Below are positions 1-8,322 of a stretch of 64,000 bases of DNA, one piece after another. The notes beneath the pieces were generated by a model. The model worked only from the letters and a program-made list of their open reading frames with translations. It ran no database searches and was not told the DNA's origin. Both the position numbers and the translations under genes were made by a program. Positions within the stretch are counted from its first letter, which is position 1, and every line of letters starts with the position of its first letter. The stretch covers positions 62,001 to 126,000 of the forward strand of contig JAIBEW010000023.1 in assembly GCA_019459085.1 (NCBI GenBank), read 5' to 3'. Origin of the DNA: Kaistella sp. (GTDB lineage: Bacteria; Bacteroidota; Bacteroidia; Flavobacteriales; Weeksellaceae).

Positions 1-112
1 AATCGTCGGACAGATACGTTTCCATTTCTTCCCAGATCATCAGGTTTTCCATAAAACCGTGGAGCAGAACCAGCTGTTCTTTTCCTTTTCCGGATATTTC
101 GTAGTTCAGCAT
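1..112 (-). CDS. Alpha/beta hydrolase, N-terminal fragment
   Basis: The first 37 codons of a minus-strand gene that runs off the left edge. The ATG is the complement of 110-112. The visible protein begins MLNYEISGKGKEQLVLLHGF and continues with FMENLMIWEEM. The strand followed by LLHGF is the usual start of the alpha/beta-hydrolase fold, where the HG pair lies next to the oxyanion hole. The nucleophile and catalytic His are outside the window, so the substrate cannot be named. A TATATTTG promoter element lies 18 bases upstream. Family assignment rests on the N-terminus only. Confidence 0.6.
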   Translation of the reverse strand, partial: MLNYEISGKGKEQLVLLHGFMENLMIWEEMETYLSDD

Positions 113-130
113 TTTTCTTTTTTTGATATT

Positions 131-138
131 CAAATATA
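131..138 (-). promoter_or_regulatory. -7 promoter element for the alpha/beta hydrolase
   Basis: The complement reads TATATTTG, matching the Bacteroidota -7 consensus TAnnTTTG, 18 bases before the ATG at 112. No clear -33 TTG was seen. Confidence 0.5.
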
Positions 139-164
139 GGGAAACTCTAAACCATCTAAATAAA

Positions 165-190
165 AATGAGCATCCAGGATGCTCAAAATT
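165..190 (-). terminator. Rho-independent terminator of exbD
   Basis: Inverted repeat GAGCAT/ATGCTC (168-184) just past the exbD stop, with A/T runs on both flanks. It separates exbD from the hydrolase. Confidence 0.6.
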
Positions 191-200
191 TTTGATTCAA

Positions 201-722
201 CTACCGTATTTGCTGCTCATACACTTTTTCTTCCCAGGGTTTGAGGTCTGCAATACCATAACGTTCAGTTTGGGTGATGGCAATATCGTCCAGAATATCG
301 ACGAAGTTTTTATAATTCGCCTCATCTGTCGGTTTAATGATAACGGTGAATTTTTCCGGATTTGGAGCATTCTTTTTGGCTTCAGCAATGATTTTTGAAA
401 TATTTAAATCCTCAAAATAGGTTTTCAGCAGGCCTTTAGACTGCAAATCATTCGCATTGCTTTGGTGATAATAGACCTGATCATTTTCTCCAAGGATAAA
501 AGTCACCTGATTTTTGTCTTTGATTTCATTTCCCGTCGGTATGTCTTCTTTTGCGGGAAGTCCCAGATCCATTACATTCGGCTGCAGAAAATTGGTAGCC
601 AGGATGAAGAAAGTAATCAGCAGAAAACCTAAATCAACCATTGGAGTCATGTCGATTTGTATGAATTTCTGGGCAAGCGATTTTCTTCCGTTTTTGCTTT
701 GCGCTGGTGTAATATTCTCCAT
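201..722 (-). CDS. ExbD/TolR-family proton-channel subunit without an adjacent ExbB
   Basis: Predicted 173-residue inner-membrane protein of the ExbD/TolR family, which pairs with ExbB/TolQ to turn proton flow into work on TonB or TolA. A single transmembrane helix (about residues 22-45) carries the conserved acidic residue, D30, in IDMTPMVDLGFLL. The periplasmic part follows. The start at 722 is chosen because it puts a short cytoplasmic tail before DMTPMVD; an earlier in-frame ATG at 797 would add a hydrophobic stretch unlike the family. The protein is a clear paralogue of the ExbD at 12966-13529: both share KFTVIIKPTD, KNFVDILD and a KPWE ending. No exbB or tonB is adjacent. Confidence 0.88.
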   Translation of the reverse strand: MENITPAQSKNGRKSLAQKFIQIDMTPMVDLGFLLITFFILATNFLQPNVMDLGLPAKEDIPTGNEIKDKNQVTFILGENDQVYYHQSNANDLQSKGLLKTYFEDLNISKIIAEAKKNAPNPEKFTVIIKPTDEANYKNFVDILDDIAITQTERYGIADLKPWEEKVYEQQIR

Positions 723-817
723 GATTGAATTATTTAAAATTGAATAAAAGAGGAAAAGTGATAAGAAATGAATGATGATTATAAATATCAGATGCAATAT
801 TTGTACCCTTTAAGATG

Positions 818-842
818 AATTGTTGAATATTAATCAACAATT
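818..842. promoter_or_regulatory. 9-bp perfect inverted repeat upstream of exbD
   Basis: AATTGTTGA (818-826) and TCAACAATT (834-842) form a perfect palindrome with a 7-base spacer, between the dsbD terminator and the lone exbD. There is no U-tract, so an operator is more likely than a terminator; this is inference. No TAnnTTTG element was found for this exbD. Confidence 0.35.
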
Positions 843-858
843 GCTATGCGGCATATAA

Positions 859-890
859 AAAACCCTGGAAGTTTGAACTTTCAGGGTTTT
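859..890 (-). terminator. Terminator of tilS-dsbD
   Basis: 15-bp stem (859-873 with 876-890, one G-U pair) with A/T-rich ends, 29 bases past the dsbD stop. Confidence 0.8.
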
Positions 891-918
891 ATAATTTGAG
901 CGAATAATTTCTGAAGCG

Positions 919-2991
919 CTATTTCTGGTTTTTAAAATAACCGATTCCGCAGTTCAGGAAGTTTTTGAAATCTTCTTTCGGCATATAGCCTGAAACCGGG
1001 TAGTTGATCACTTTGCCGTCCGGAGAAACCAACACATAATGCGGCTGGGAATTATTGTTGAAATTGATCTGCTGGAACAGTGACCATTTGTCGCCAATTG
1101 TTTTGATTTTTTTCATCTGACCGTTGCCCATGTCGATTTTGGTCTGCTCGCTTTCAGGAAGTTCTTCTTTGTCATCCACATAAAGAGACGCAAGAATCAC
1201 ATCGTTCTGAAGGATGGGGAGAATGTCGGGTTCACTCCAGACAAATTCTTCCATTTTCCGGCAGTTTTCGCAGCCGTAACCCGTAAAGTCGATGAGAACC
1301 GGTTTGTTTTCCTTTTTTGCCAGTTCAATTGCCTTGAAATAATCGTGCTGCGGATGCATGCCGAGAATTCCGTCTTTTTCATCATGCAGATAACTGACAT
1401 TGATCGGTGGCAAAATCCCTGAAAGCAGCTGCAGTTTTGGCCGTTCAGCTGGAATTAATCCCTGAATCAGATAAATGATAAAACCGATGCTAAGGAAACC
1501 AACAATTTTTCTCGGCAGTGAAATCTGCTGTTTTTTATCATCGTGCGGAAATCTGATTTTTCCGAACAGATAAAGCACCAAACCAATCGTAATCAGTATC
1601 CAAAGAACGATGAAAAGTTCCCGTTTCAGGAAAAATGTTTTGGAAACCAAATCTGCTTTCGACAGAAACTTTAAAGCGAGCCCCAATTCTATAAATCCTA
1701 AAAAAACTTTTACGGTATTCATCCAGCCGCCTGATTTCGGCAGACTTTGCAACGCCTGCGGAAACAATGCCAATAGTCCGAAAACAATCGCCCAACTCAA
1801 TCCGAAACCTGCCAACGCAAAAGTCAGCAACATCGGTACATTTGCAGAACCGGTAACCGCACTCCCGAGCAGACTGCCTAAAATAGGACCGGTGCACGAA
1901 AAAGAAACAATCACCAAAGTTAATGCCATGAAAAATATTCCGATAATTCCGCCGGCGTCTTCAGCTTTTGAGGATTTGTTGGCAATGGAACTCGGCAGCG
2001 TAATGTCGTAATAACCGAAAAAACTTCCCGCAAAAAAGATGAAAATAATGAAGAACGTAATATTCAGCCAGATGCTGGTGGAAATCTGGTTAAAGATATT
2101 GCCCGCAATTCCGTCGATAATATGAAACGGAACACTCAGCAGCACAAAAATGAGCAGAATGAAAAATCCGTAAATAAAGGCATCACGTTTTCCTTTTGCC
2201 GGGTTTTTAGAACCTTTTGTAAAGAACGATACGGTTAAAGGAATCATTGGAAACACGCACGGCGTAAGCAATGCAATGAGTCCGCCGAAAAATCCCAGAA
2301 GCAGATAAGTCCAGAAGTTTTCATTATTTTCCTGTTTTTCCATCCCGCAGTCGGTTAAAGGATTTTCAAAATCAATGGAATTCACTTTCAGGCCTTTTTG
2401 TTGTGCTTGAATTGGGGAAGCCGCCGCCGCATTTGTTCCTGCTTCATCTGGAATTGCGGTTTGTGTTAAAGAATCTTTCGCAGTTTCTTCAGGGGTTTCA
2501 GCTTTCGAAATCACTGCGCTTCCACTGGAAACCGGAGTTATTTTCTGTTCAAATTCCAGCGTGTTAGGAGCCAGACAAATCCGGTCGTTACAGGTTTGAT
2601 ACATAATTTCTGCCGTAATATTGGCAGGTTTTGCACCGTTTTTAAGTTTAAATTTCTGTTTAAACTGTACGAGATCTGAATAATACACGATCTGTGCACC
2701 GAAAGCTTCCGAGAATTCGTCGTGTTTTTTTCCTACTTCCGTCACTTTTCCGATCAGTTCAATGCCCTCTTTCGACGAGAGTTTCATTTCTGTAGGGATT
2801 CCGGAATCGGGCGGCAGGTCTTTGGAATAAACATGCCAGTCTTTTTCGATGGTTGCCGTCAAAACCGCTTCGTACTCATTATTCTGAAGGGAATTGATGT
2901 TGTATTTGAATTTTACCGGATCCTTGATCTGTGCCGAAAATGCCTGGTAAATAAAGAGAAGGCTGAAGAGTAACCAATTTTTAAATTTCAT
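919..2991 (-). CDS. dsbD: Thiol:disulfide interchange protein DsbD
   Basis: Membrane reductase that passes electrons from cytoplasmic thioredoxin to periplasmic thiol proteins. It has 690 residues and three parts in order: a signal peptide (MKFKNWLLFSLLF...) with a DsbD-alpha domain holding C134 and C139 (YQTCNDRICLAP); a multi-pass membrane domain with C245 (LLTPCVFP) and C366 (SFSCTGPILG); and a C-terminal thioredoxin-like domain with GYGCENC, C574/C577. All three cysteine pairs are present, so it should be active. The start at 2991 is chosen for its signal peptide; an in-frame ATG at 3048 would bury it. It lies 60 bases downstream of tilS, probably in one transcript. Confidence 0.93.
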   Translation of the reverse strand: MKFKNWLLFSLLFIYQAFSAQIKDPVKFKYNINSLQNNEYEAVLTATIEKDWHVYSKDLPPDSGIPTEMKLSSKEGIELIGKVTEVGKKHDEFSEAFGAQIVYYSDLVQFKQKFKLKNGAKPANITAEIMYQTCNDRICLAPNTLEFEQKITPVSSGSAVISKAETPEETAKDSLTQTAIPDEAGTNAAAASPIQAQQKGLKVNSIDFENPLTDCGMEKQENNENFWTYLLLGFFGGLIALLTPCVFPMIPLTVSFFTKGSKNPAKGKRDAFIYGFFILLIFVLLSVPFHIIDGIAGNIFNQISTSIWLNITFFIIFIFFAGSFFGYYDITLPSSIANKSSKAEDAGGIIGIFFMALTLVIVSFSCTGPILGSLLGSAVTGSANVPMLLTFALAGFGLSWAIVFGLLALFPQALQSLPKSGGWMNTVKVFLGFIELGLALKFLSKADLVSKTFFLKRELFIVLWILITIGLVLYLFGKIRFPHDDKKQQISLPRKIVGFLSIGFIIYLIQGLIPAERPKLQLLSGILPPINVSYLHDEKDGILGMHPQHDYFKAIELAKKENKPVLIDFTGYGCENCRKMEEFVWSEPDILPILQNDVILASLYVDDKEELPESEQTKIDMGNGQMKKIKTIGDKWSLFQQINFNNNSQPHYVLVSPDGKVINYPVSGYMPKEDFKNFLNCGIGYFKNQK

Positions 2992-3051
2992 TTCAATTTT
3001 ATTTTTCGTTAAAAGTTGAAGGACGCCTTTACCCATAGGAAAAGACACTGC

Positions 3052-4344
3052 TTACCTTTTTACTTTTATTGTTTTTGCGGAGTTTTCCTCTGCCGAAAAT
3101 CTGCGGTCCTGCCGGAACGGAACAATGCCTAAAACATCATCGTTCGCGTCGCATAAAAGCCAGATTTCCTGCTGCGCAAAAATAGGCAATTTTTCATCCC
3201 TAAAGAACTTCGAAATTTTCTTTTTCCCTATCATTCCGATAGGATAAAACGTATCGCCTGGCTTTTTCTTTCTTAATTTTAAAGGAAAACAGAGTTTTTC
3301 TGCATCAAAAAACCACTCAAAAGAACTGTCTTCCGATGTGGAGTGATTTGGCGGAATTACTACTGTATTTTCAATGACTTCCAGAGAAATTTCTTCCGTC
3401 GAATCGTCGGAATTTACTTCAGATGACTTCTTCAGAACAAACTGATTCCGGTCTGCAAACAGCGTATACGTGCCCGAATGAAAAGTTTTCCCGTTCTCTG
3501 CTTCAAGGATTTTGTTGATTTGTTTTTCTTTGTCGAATCCGAATGTTCTGAGGATTTCGAACTGCACAAAATAATGCTGATTGAGAAATTCAGGTTTATC
3601 AATAAAAATTCCATTCTCTTTTTCCACGAGCAGTTCGCGTGTTGTTTCCTGAACTTTTTCATCAGCAAAATCTTTAATCTGATTAAGATAATCGAGACTT
3701 TTTGCGAAATTCCGAAGGAAATGCGCGTTGGTTTCTAGCAGCTTGGGCCTGATTTCGTTGCGAATTTTATTCCTTAAATAATCGCTTTTTTGGTTTGAAA
3801 GGTCTTCGCGGAACTCAATTTCATGTGTTTCTGCAAAGGCGTAGATTTCATCCTTCGAAAAAGGCAAAAGCGGACGCAGAATTTGGTTTTCGTTTGCCGG
3901 AATTCCTGTTAAACCTCGAATTCCGGAAGCTTTTGATAGGTTGATGAGAAAAGTTTCAAGCTGATCATTCAGATGATGCGCGGTCACGAGAAAATCCAGA
4001 TTTTCTTTCTCCTGAATTTTTCTGAAAAACCCATACCGAAGATCACGGGCCCAATTCTGAATGGAGTTTTGGGGCTTTTTATCTTTTTCGGAAACCTGAT
4101 ATAGATGGAATGGAATATGATTTTTTTTGCAGAAATCTTCAACTGTCTTCTGATCCAGATTCGAATCTTCTGCGCGAAGTTTATAGTTCACGTGTGCTAC
4201 CTGAAAATTCAGACCTGCTGTCTGAAAAAGATGAAGAAGAACCATGGAATCTGCGCCACCGCTCACCGCCAAAAGAAATTTCCTGTCCGAAAAATGCGGG
4301 CAGATTTCCTCCAGTTGTTGCAGAAAATTCTCGGTGGTCAACAT
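3052..4344 (-). CDS. tilS: tRNA(Ile)-lysidine synthetase
   Basis: Converts C34 of the CAU-anticodon tRNA-Ile to lysidine with ATP, so that it decodes AUA instead of AUG. The protein has 430 residues, a normal length for the long form. The N-terminal PP-loop ATPase motif SGGADS is at residues 28-33, then HVNYKLR and TAHHLNDQLETFL typical of the family. The C-terminal half, ending in LRKKKPGDTFYP and KISKFFRDEKLP, is the TilS substrate-binding region. A -7 element (4349-4356) sits just upstream, divergent from the methyltransferase promoter. Confidence 0.95.
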   Translation of the reverse strand: MLTTENFLQQLEEICPHFSDRKFLLAVSGGADSMVLLHLFQTAGLNFQVAHVNYKLRAEDSNLDQKTVEDFCKKNHIPFHLYQVSEKDKKPQNSIQNWARDLRYGFFRKIQEKENLDFLVTAHHLNDQLETFLINLSKASGIRGLTGIPANENQILRPLLPFSKDEIYAFAETHEIEFREDLSNQKSDYLRNKIRNEIRPKLLETNAHFLRNFAKSLDYLNQIKDFADEKVQETTRELLVEKENGIFIDKPEFLNQHYFVQFEILRTFGFDKEKQINKILEAENGKTFHSGTYTLFADRNQFVLKKSSEVNSDDSTEEISLEVIENTVVIPPNHSTSEDSSFEWFFDAEKLCFPLKLRKKKPGDTFYPIGMIGKKKISKFFRDEKLPIFAQQEIWLLCDANDDVLGIVPFRQDRRFSAEENSAKTIKVKR

Positions 4345-4348
4345 CCGG

Positions 4349-4356
4349 CAAAGATA
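4349..4356 (-). promoter_or_regulatory. -7 element of tilS
   Basis: The complement reads TATCTTTG, five bases upstream of the tilS ATG, so the leader would be very short. Confidence 0.55.
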
Positions 4357-4372
4357 TTAAAAATCAATTCCC

Positions 4373-4380
4373 TAATTTTG
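4373..4380 (+). promoter_or_regulatory. -7 element of the O-methyltransferase gene
   Basis: TAATTTTG, 20 bases before the ATG at 4400 and divergent from the tilS element. Confidence 0.55.
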
Positions 4381-4399
4381 GCTAAACTTTTTTAAAATT

Positions 4400-5047
4400 A
4401 TGAGTTTTTTTGAAGAAACCTGTCCCGAAATGGACCGCTATCTGGAGAATCATGCTTCCGCTGAACCCGATCTTCTCAAGAGGTTAAGAAAAGAAACTTT
4501 TCAGAAAACCACGCAACCGCATATGATTTCAGGATATCAGCAGGGAAGGCTGCTCACGGTGATATCAAAAATGATGCAGCCGAAAAACATTCTGGAAATC
4601 GGTACTTTCACGGGATACGCAACGCTTTGTCTAGCCGAAGGTCTTGCTAAAGACGGAAAAATAACGACGCTGGATGTGAATGAAGAGCTGGCTTATCTTC
4701 CCCGAAAATATTTTGATGAAAGTGAATGCTCAGCACAGATTGATTTTAGAATTCACGATGCAAAGGTTTTTCTGAAGGAAACCGCTGAGGTTTTCGATCT
4801 TGTTTTCATTGATGCCGATAAAGAAAATTATGTGGAATATTTCCAGTTGATCAAACCAAGGCTCAGATCAGGTTCTGTTGTTCTATTTGATAATGTGCTC
4901 TGGTACGGGAAAGTGTTGGAAGAAGACCCAAAACAGAAATCCACACAGAATATTAAAGAACTCAACGATTTGGTGGCGCAGGATGAGGATTTTGAAAATC
5001 TTATTTTACCTTTGCGGGACGGAGTAAATTTAATGAGAAAGAAATAA
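4400..5047 (+). CDS. Class I SAM-dependent O-methyltransferase
   Basis: Cytosolic 215-residue enzyme of the Methyltransf_3 family (caffeoyl-CoA/catechol O-methyltransferase type). The SAM-binding glycine motif ILEIGTFTGYATL is at about 64-76, and the metal/SAM-contact motif FIDADKENYVEY at about 131-142. Members in bacteria include TrmR, which methylates 5-hydroxyuridine at tRNA position 34. That makes a tRNA role possible, and the neighbouring tilS would fit, but a small-molecule substrate cannot be excluded from sequence. It is followed 12 bases later by the NlpC/P60 gene, so the two are probably cotranscribed. Confidence 0.87.
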   Translation: MSFFEETCPEMDRYLENHASAEPDLLKRLRKETFQKTTQPHMISGYQQGRLLTVISKMMQPKNILEIGTFTGYATLCLAEGLAKDGKITTLDVNEELAYLPRKYFDESECSAQIDFRIHDAKVFLKETAEVFDLVFIDADKENYVEYFQLIKPRLRSGSVVLFDNVLWYGKVLEEDPKQKSTQNIKELNDLVAQDEDFENLILPLRDGVNLMRKK

Positions 5048-5059
5048 CCTGCAGGATTT

Positions 5060-5773
5060 ATGGAAAAAGGAATTTGTAATGTTTCGGTGGCACCATTTCG
5101 GGCTGAAAATTCACATCAGTCGGAGATGGTTTCGCAGATCCTGTACGGAGAAAGCGTTAATATTCTGGAGATTAAAGGCAGTTTTTCAAAAATTTCAATG
5201 GATTTTGACCGGTTTGAAGGTTGGGTAGATTCCAAACAGATTTCCATTACATCTGAAGAATATTTCCAAAAGAGACAAACTGAAATTTTAACCGAACCTT
5301 TTGGCATTTATGACTTGCCGGAAGGAAAAACACTTCTTTCGATGGGAAGTGAAATTCCTGTTCAAACTGCTGAAGTGTCGAAAACTGCTTCACCGGAACA
5401 GGTTTCTGCAACTGCCCAACTTTTTCTGAATGTCCCTTATCTGTGGAGCGGACGGAGTTTTTTTGGAATCGACTGCAGCGGTTTTACGCAGCTGGTTTAT
5501 AAAATTCATGGCATTTCCATACCGCGCGAAGCTTCTCAGCAGGCCGCGAAAGGCAGCGTTCTGGATTTTGTAGAAGAAAGCCGACCGGGAGATTTGGCAT
5601 TTTTTGAAAATGAAGAAGGGCAGATTGTTCATGTCGGAATGATGCTCGAAGATCAGAAAATCATTCATTCCTACGGGAAAGTGCGCATCGATACGCTGGA
5701 TACATCGGGAATTTTTAATCAGGAACTGAAGCGGCATACGCATAGCCTAAGGTTTATCCGCAGATTGTTATAA
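5060..5773 (+). CDS. NlpC/P60 (C40) peptidoglycan hydrolase with N-terminal SH3 region
   Basis: Predicted gamma-D-glutamyl-diamino-acid endopeptidase of 237 residues. Residues 5-65 look like a bacterial SH3-type binding region (GESVNILEIKGSFSKI, GWVDSKQ). The C-terminal papain-like domain has the catalytic Cys in GIDCSGF (C139), His in IVHVGMML (H191) and a third polar residue near HSYGKV (H203). No signal peptide is visible at the N-terminus, as is common for the YkfC-like cytoplasmic enzymes that recycle muropeptides, so a recycling role is as likely as a periplasmic one. Confidence 0.88.
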   Translation: MEKGICNVSVAPFRAENSHQSEMVSQILYGESVNILEIKGSFSKISMDFDRFEGWVDSKQISITSEEYFQKRQTEILTEPFGIYDLPEGKTLLSMGSEIPVQTAEVSKTASPEQVSATAQLFLNVPYLWSGRSFFGIDCSGFTQLVYKIHGISIPREASQQAAKGSVLDFVEESRPGDLAFFENEEGQIVHVGMMLEDQKIIHSYGKVRIDTLDTSGIFNQELKRHTHSLRFIRRLL

Positions 5774-5815
5774 GAAGTGGCTGAGTAGGGTTGAATCTTT
5801 TAATATTATAATTTG

Positions 5816-6286
5816 ATGATGATGTTTGCAAAGATCTTTCAGATTTTAAGTATTCTGTTGCTTCTGTTTGTCTGGATTTATCCAGCAATATATTTTTCTG
5901 AATTTCCGAGCATTATCCCAGTTCATTTTGACGGACAAGGAGTTGTTGATGGTTTTGGAAGTAAATATTTGATTTGGGTAGAAGCCGCAGTGGCAACCAT
6001 TCTGTTCAGTATGTGCTTATTTATATATCTGAAACCGCAAATCATCAATCTTCCCGATGTTATGAAGAATAATACTCAGGCCATTCGAAATTTTATTCAG
6101 GTTCTCTGTTTTGTCATTATGCTGGTTTTTGGATTAATGATGTACTACGGAGTAAAAATTTCTTTGGGCAACGGTGAAGGCTTTTCTTTTCCACCGGGAT
6201 TAATCATTGGTTTTATGTATTTGACCGTCATTGGTTTGTTAATTTACGTGGGAAAAGCGAATCAGAAAAGAAAGACAGAGGTTTAA
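5816..6286 (+). CDS. DUF1648-domain membrane protein
   Basis: Small integral membrane protein of about 156 residues with roughly four predicted helices (about residues 5-25, 48-68, 90-112 and 125-148). After the first helix comes FPSIIPVHFDGQGVVDGFG, the P-x-HF...G..D.. signature of DUF1648, also seen at the N-terminus of SdpI-like immunity proteins. Three consecutive ATG codons (5816, 5819, 5822) can serve as start; the TTG before them is less likely. Function unknown. Confidence 0.75.
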   Translation: MMMFAKIFQILSILLLLFVWIYPAIYFSEFPSIIPVHFDGQGVVDGFGSKYLIWVEAAVATILFSMCLFIYLKPQIINLPDVMKNNTQAIRNFIQVLCFVIMLVFGLMMYYGVKISLGNGEGFSFPPGLIIGFMYLTVIGLLIYVGKANQKRKTEV

Positions 6287-6372
6287 GATTATTTGCCACA
6301 CCACAATTTTTATGAAGATCAAATTTTTATAACTGGGACCTTTGGTGGTTTTCAAAAATATTATTTTAAAAG

Positions 6373-7620
6373 GTGAGATTTATCTACAACATATTTATCA
6401 GTTTGATGATTTTCGGTTTCAAAGTCGGAGCGATGTTCAACTATAAACTGAAAAAAGGTCTCGCCGGAAGAAGGCAGAGCTGTGAAATTGTACAGTCGGA
6501 AATTTTGCCCACCGACAAGGTCATCTGGATGCACGCCGCAAGTTTGGGAGAGTATGAACAGGGGCTTCCTGTTCTGGAAAAATTAAAAGAGAAATTCCCG
6601 GATCATAAAATTCTGGTCACCTTTTTTTCCCCATCGGGTTACGATAATGTCATCAATAAAAACAATATTGCCGATGCCGTCTGTTTCCTCCCTTTCGATA
6701 CTGAAAAATGGGTGAAAGAATTTACTGCGAACTTTAAAACCGACATTTTTTTCACGGTAAAATATGATTTCTGGTACCATCTTCTGGAAGAACTGAAAAA
6801 TCAGGGTGCAAAAGTTTTTGTGATTTCTGCGCTTTTTTATGAAACGCAGATTTTCTTTAAAGTGTACGGAACCTGGTTTATTAAGCAGCTGAAAGAAAAT
6901 GTAGACTGGTTTTTTCACCAGACCCGACATTCCACCGCACTGGCTAAAGGAATTGGTCTTAAAAATTCTTCCACAGCCGGAGATACGCGTTTCGACAGGG
7001 TAAAAAATCTTCGTGAACGCGAAAATTCAGTAGAATTGGTTGAGGGTTTCAAGCAGAATAAAAAAACCGTGGTTTTCGGAAGTTCCTGGGAATCCGAAGA
7101 AAGGCTCGCGGAAATTGTCGCTTCCGCAAATCACGTGTTAAAACTCATCATTGCGCCGCACGATCTAAAAAGAGTGCCGCATTTACAGGAGATTTTCCCA
7201 AATGCAATTTTGTATTCGCAGCTTCTCGAGAATCCTTCACTTCAGAATTCCAACGCACAAATATTGATTATCGACTGCATCGGTTTGCTTTCAAAGCTTT
7301 ATTCTTACGGAGATCTTGCGGTTGTTGGAGGCGGTTTTCATTCAAAAGGACTCCATAATATTCTGGAAGCTGCAACTTTTGGAATTCCTGTGATTTTCGG
7401 AAACCATTATACCAAAAATCCGGAAGCAGATGAACTTATAGCCCTGAATGGTGGAAAAGCTTTTGAGGACGAGTTTTTTGCAGCACCATATATCCTTGGT
7501 TTAATGAATGATGATGGCTTAAGGAAACAGATGGGAGAGAAGGCGGCAGAATTTATCGATTCCCAACCCGATGCCACTGAAGCGATTGAAAAAAAGCTTC
7601 ATGAATTCCTGGATTTCTGA
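6373..7620 (+). CDS. waaA: 3-deoxy-D-manno-octulosonic acid (Kdo) transferase
   Basis: Inner-membrane glycosyltransferase (GT30) that adds Kdo from CMP-Kdo to the lipid A precursor. It has 415 residues. A short N-terminal hydrophobic segment is followed by MHAASLGEYEQG, with E60 as the catalytic base, and VTFFSPSGYD. In the second Rossmann domain, VVGGGFHSKGLHNILEA and FGNHYTKNPEA bind the CMP part. The start is GTG at 6373. Together with lpxB at 27.9 kb it shows a Gram-negative lipopolysaccharide pathway. Confidence 0.93.
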   Translation: MRFIYNIFISLMIFGFKVGAMFNYKLKKGLAGRRQSCEIVQSEILPTDKVIWMHAASLGEYEQGLPVLEKLKEKFPDHKILVTFFSPSGYDNVINKNNIADAVCFLPFDTEKWVKEFTANFKTDIFFTVKYDFWYHLLEELKNQGAKVFVISALFYETQIFFKVYGTWFIKQLKENVDWFFHQTRHSTALAKGIGLKNSSTAGDTRFDRVKNLRERENSVELVEGFKQNKKTVVFGSSWESEERLAEIVASANHVLKLIIAPHDLKRVPHLQEIFPNAILYSQLLENPSLQNSNAQILIIDCIGLLSKLYSYGDLAVVGGGFHSKGLHNILEAATFGIPVIFGNHYTKNPEADELIALNGGKAFEDEFFAAPYILGLMNDDGLRKQMGEKAAEFIDSQPDATEAIEKKLHEFLDF

Positions 7621-7756
7621 TTTCGTTGCGAAACAGAACGATTTTAAGATCAAATTTTAAGTTTTAGTGGTTTATGATGGCTTTAATGGAATAAAATCAA
7701 AAATATATCCCGAAAATTTTAAAAAAAATTATATTTTTATGCCAGAAAATTTAAAT

Positions 7757-8203
7757 ATGAAAAAATTAGCTTTAATATTTGCTGCAATGTCACTTTTGGT
7801 GTTCACCGGATGTACTAATACCGAAGATGAACCCACTTATTCCATTGTGGGGAACTGGCAGCCCATTAAAAGGGTTGAAACTACGGTGACTAACAGCACT
7901 CCTGTAACTGAAAGTTATGATTATACCGACTGTCAGAAAGAATCGAGATGGGTTTTTAACGAAGACGGCAGCGGTAAACAAACCACCCGTGAACAGGTTG
8001 GAACCATTTGTGCCACCATCAGTGATAAGAATTTCATTTATGTACACGACAAAAACTCAACAGCAATAGAAATGAGTTTCCAGGGCGTGATCGAGTACGG
8101 CAGAGTAACGTCGCTGAATAATGAAATGATGAATATTATTGTTGAAGAAACGGTTGGTAATGTTTATTATGCTGAAACCTACACGTTCAAAAAAATAAAT
8201 TAA
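7757..8203 (+). CDS. Lipocalin-like lipoprotein
   Basis: A 148-residue lipoprotein. The signal peptide MKKLALIFAAMSLLVFTGC ends in a lipobox with the modified Cys at 19. The mature part opens with an acidic stretch (CTNTEDEP), then IVGNWQPIKR and a run of beta strands resembling the lipocalin-like families of Bacteroidota. The start at 7757 is preferred to the in-frame ATG at 7667 because only it gives a clean signal peptide. Ligand and role are unknown. A hairpin directly after the stop ends the transcript. Confidence 0.72.
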   Translation: MKKLALIFAAMSLLVFTGCTNTEDEPTYSIVGNWQPIKRVETTVTNSTPVTESYDYTDCQKESRWVFNEDGSGKQTTREQVGTICATISDKNFIYVHDKNSTAIEMSFQGVIEYGRVTSLNNEMMNIIVEETVGNVYYAETYTFKKIN

Positions 8204-8281
8204 GATCCGGCTTTCCGGATCAGTCATTGTTATATGCCACGCCATGGTAAAAATCCTCCTTTTCGAAGTGAGGATTTTTTC
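8204..8281 (+). terminator. Two consecutive hairpins before leuS
   Basis: GATCCGG-CTTT-CCGGATC (8204-8221) directly follows the stop codon. A second stem, AAAAATCCTC (8249-8258) with GAGGATTTTT (8269-8278), ends in a T run. The second is the better terminator. Confidence 0.75.
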
Positions 8282-8293
8282 TTTTAAAAAACT

Positions 8294-8301
8294 TAAATTT
8301 G
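8294..8301 (+). promoter_or_regulatory. -7 element of leuS
   Basis: TAAATTTG, 21 bases before the ATG at 8323 and immediately after the preceding terminator. Confidence 0.6.
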
Positions 8302-8322
8302 CAGCTTACTCAAAAATAGACA

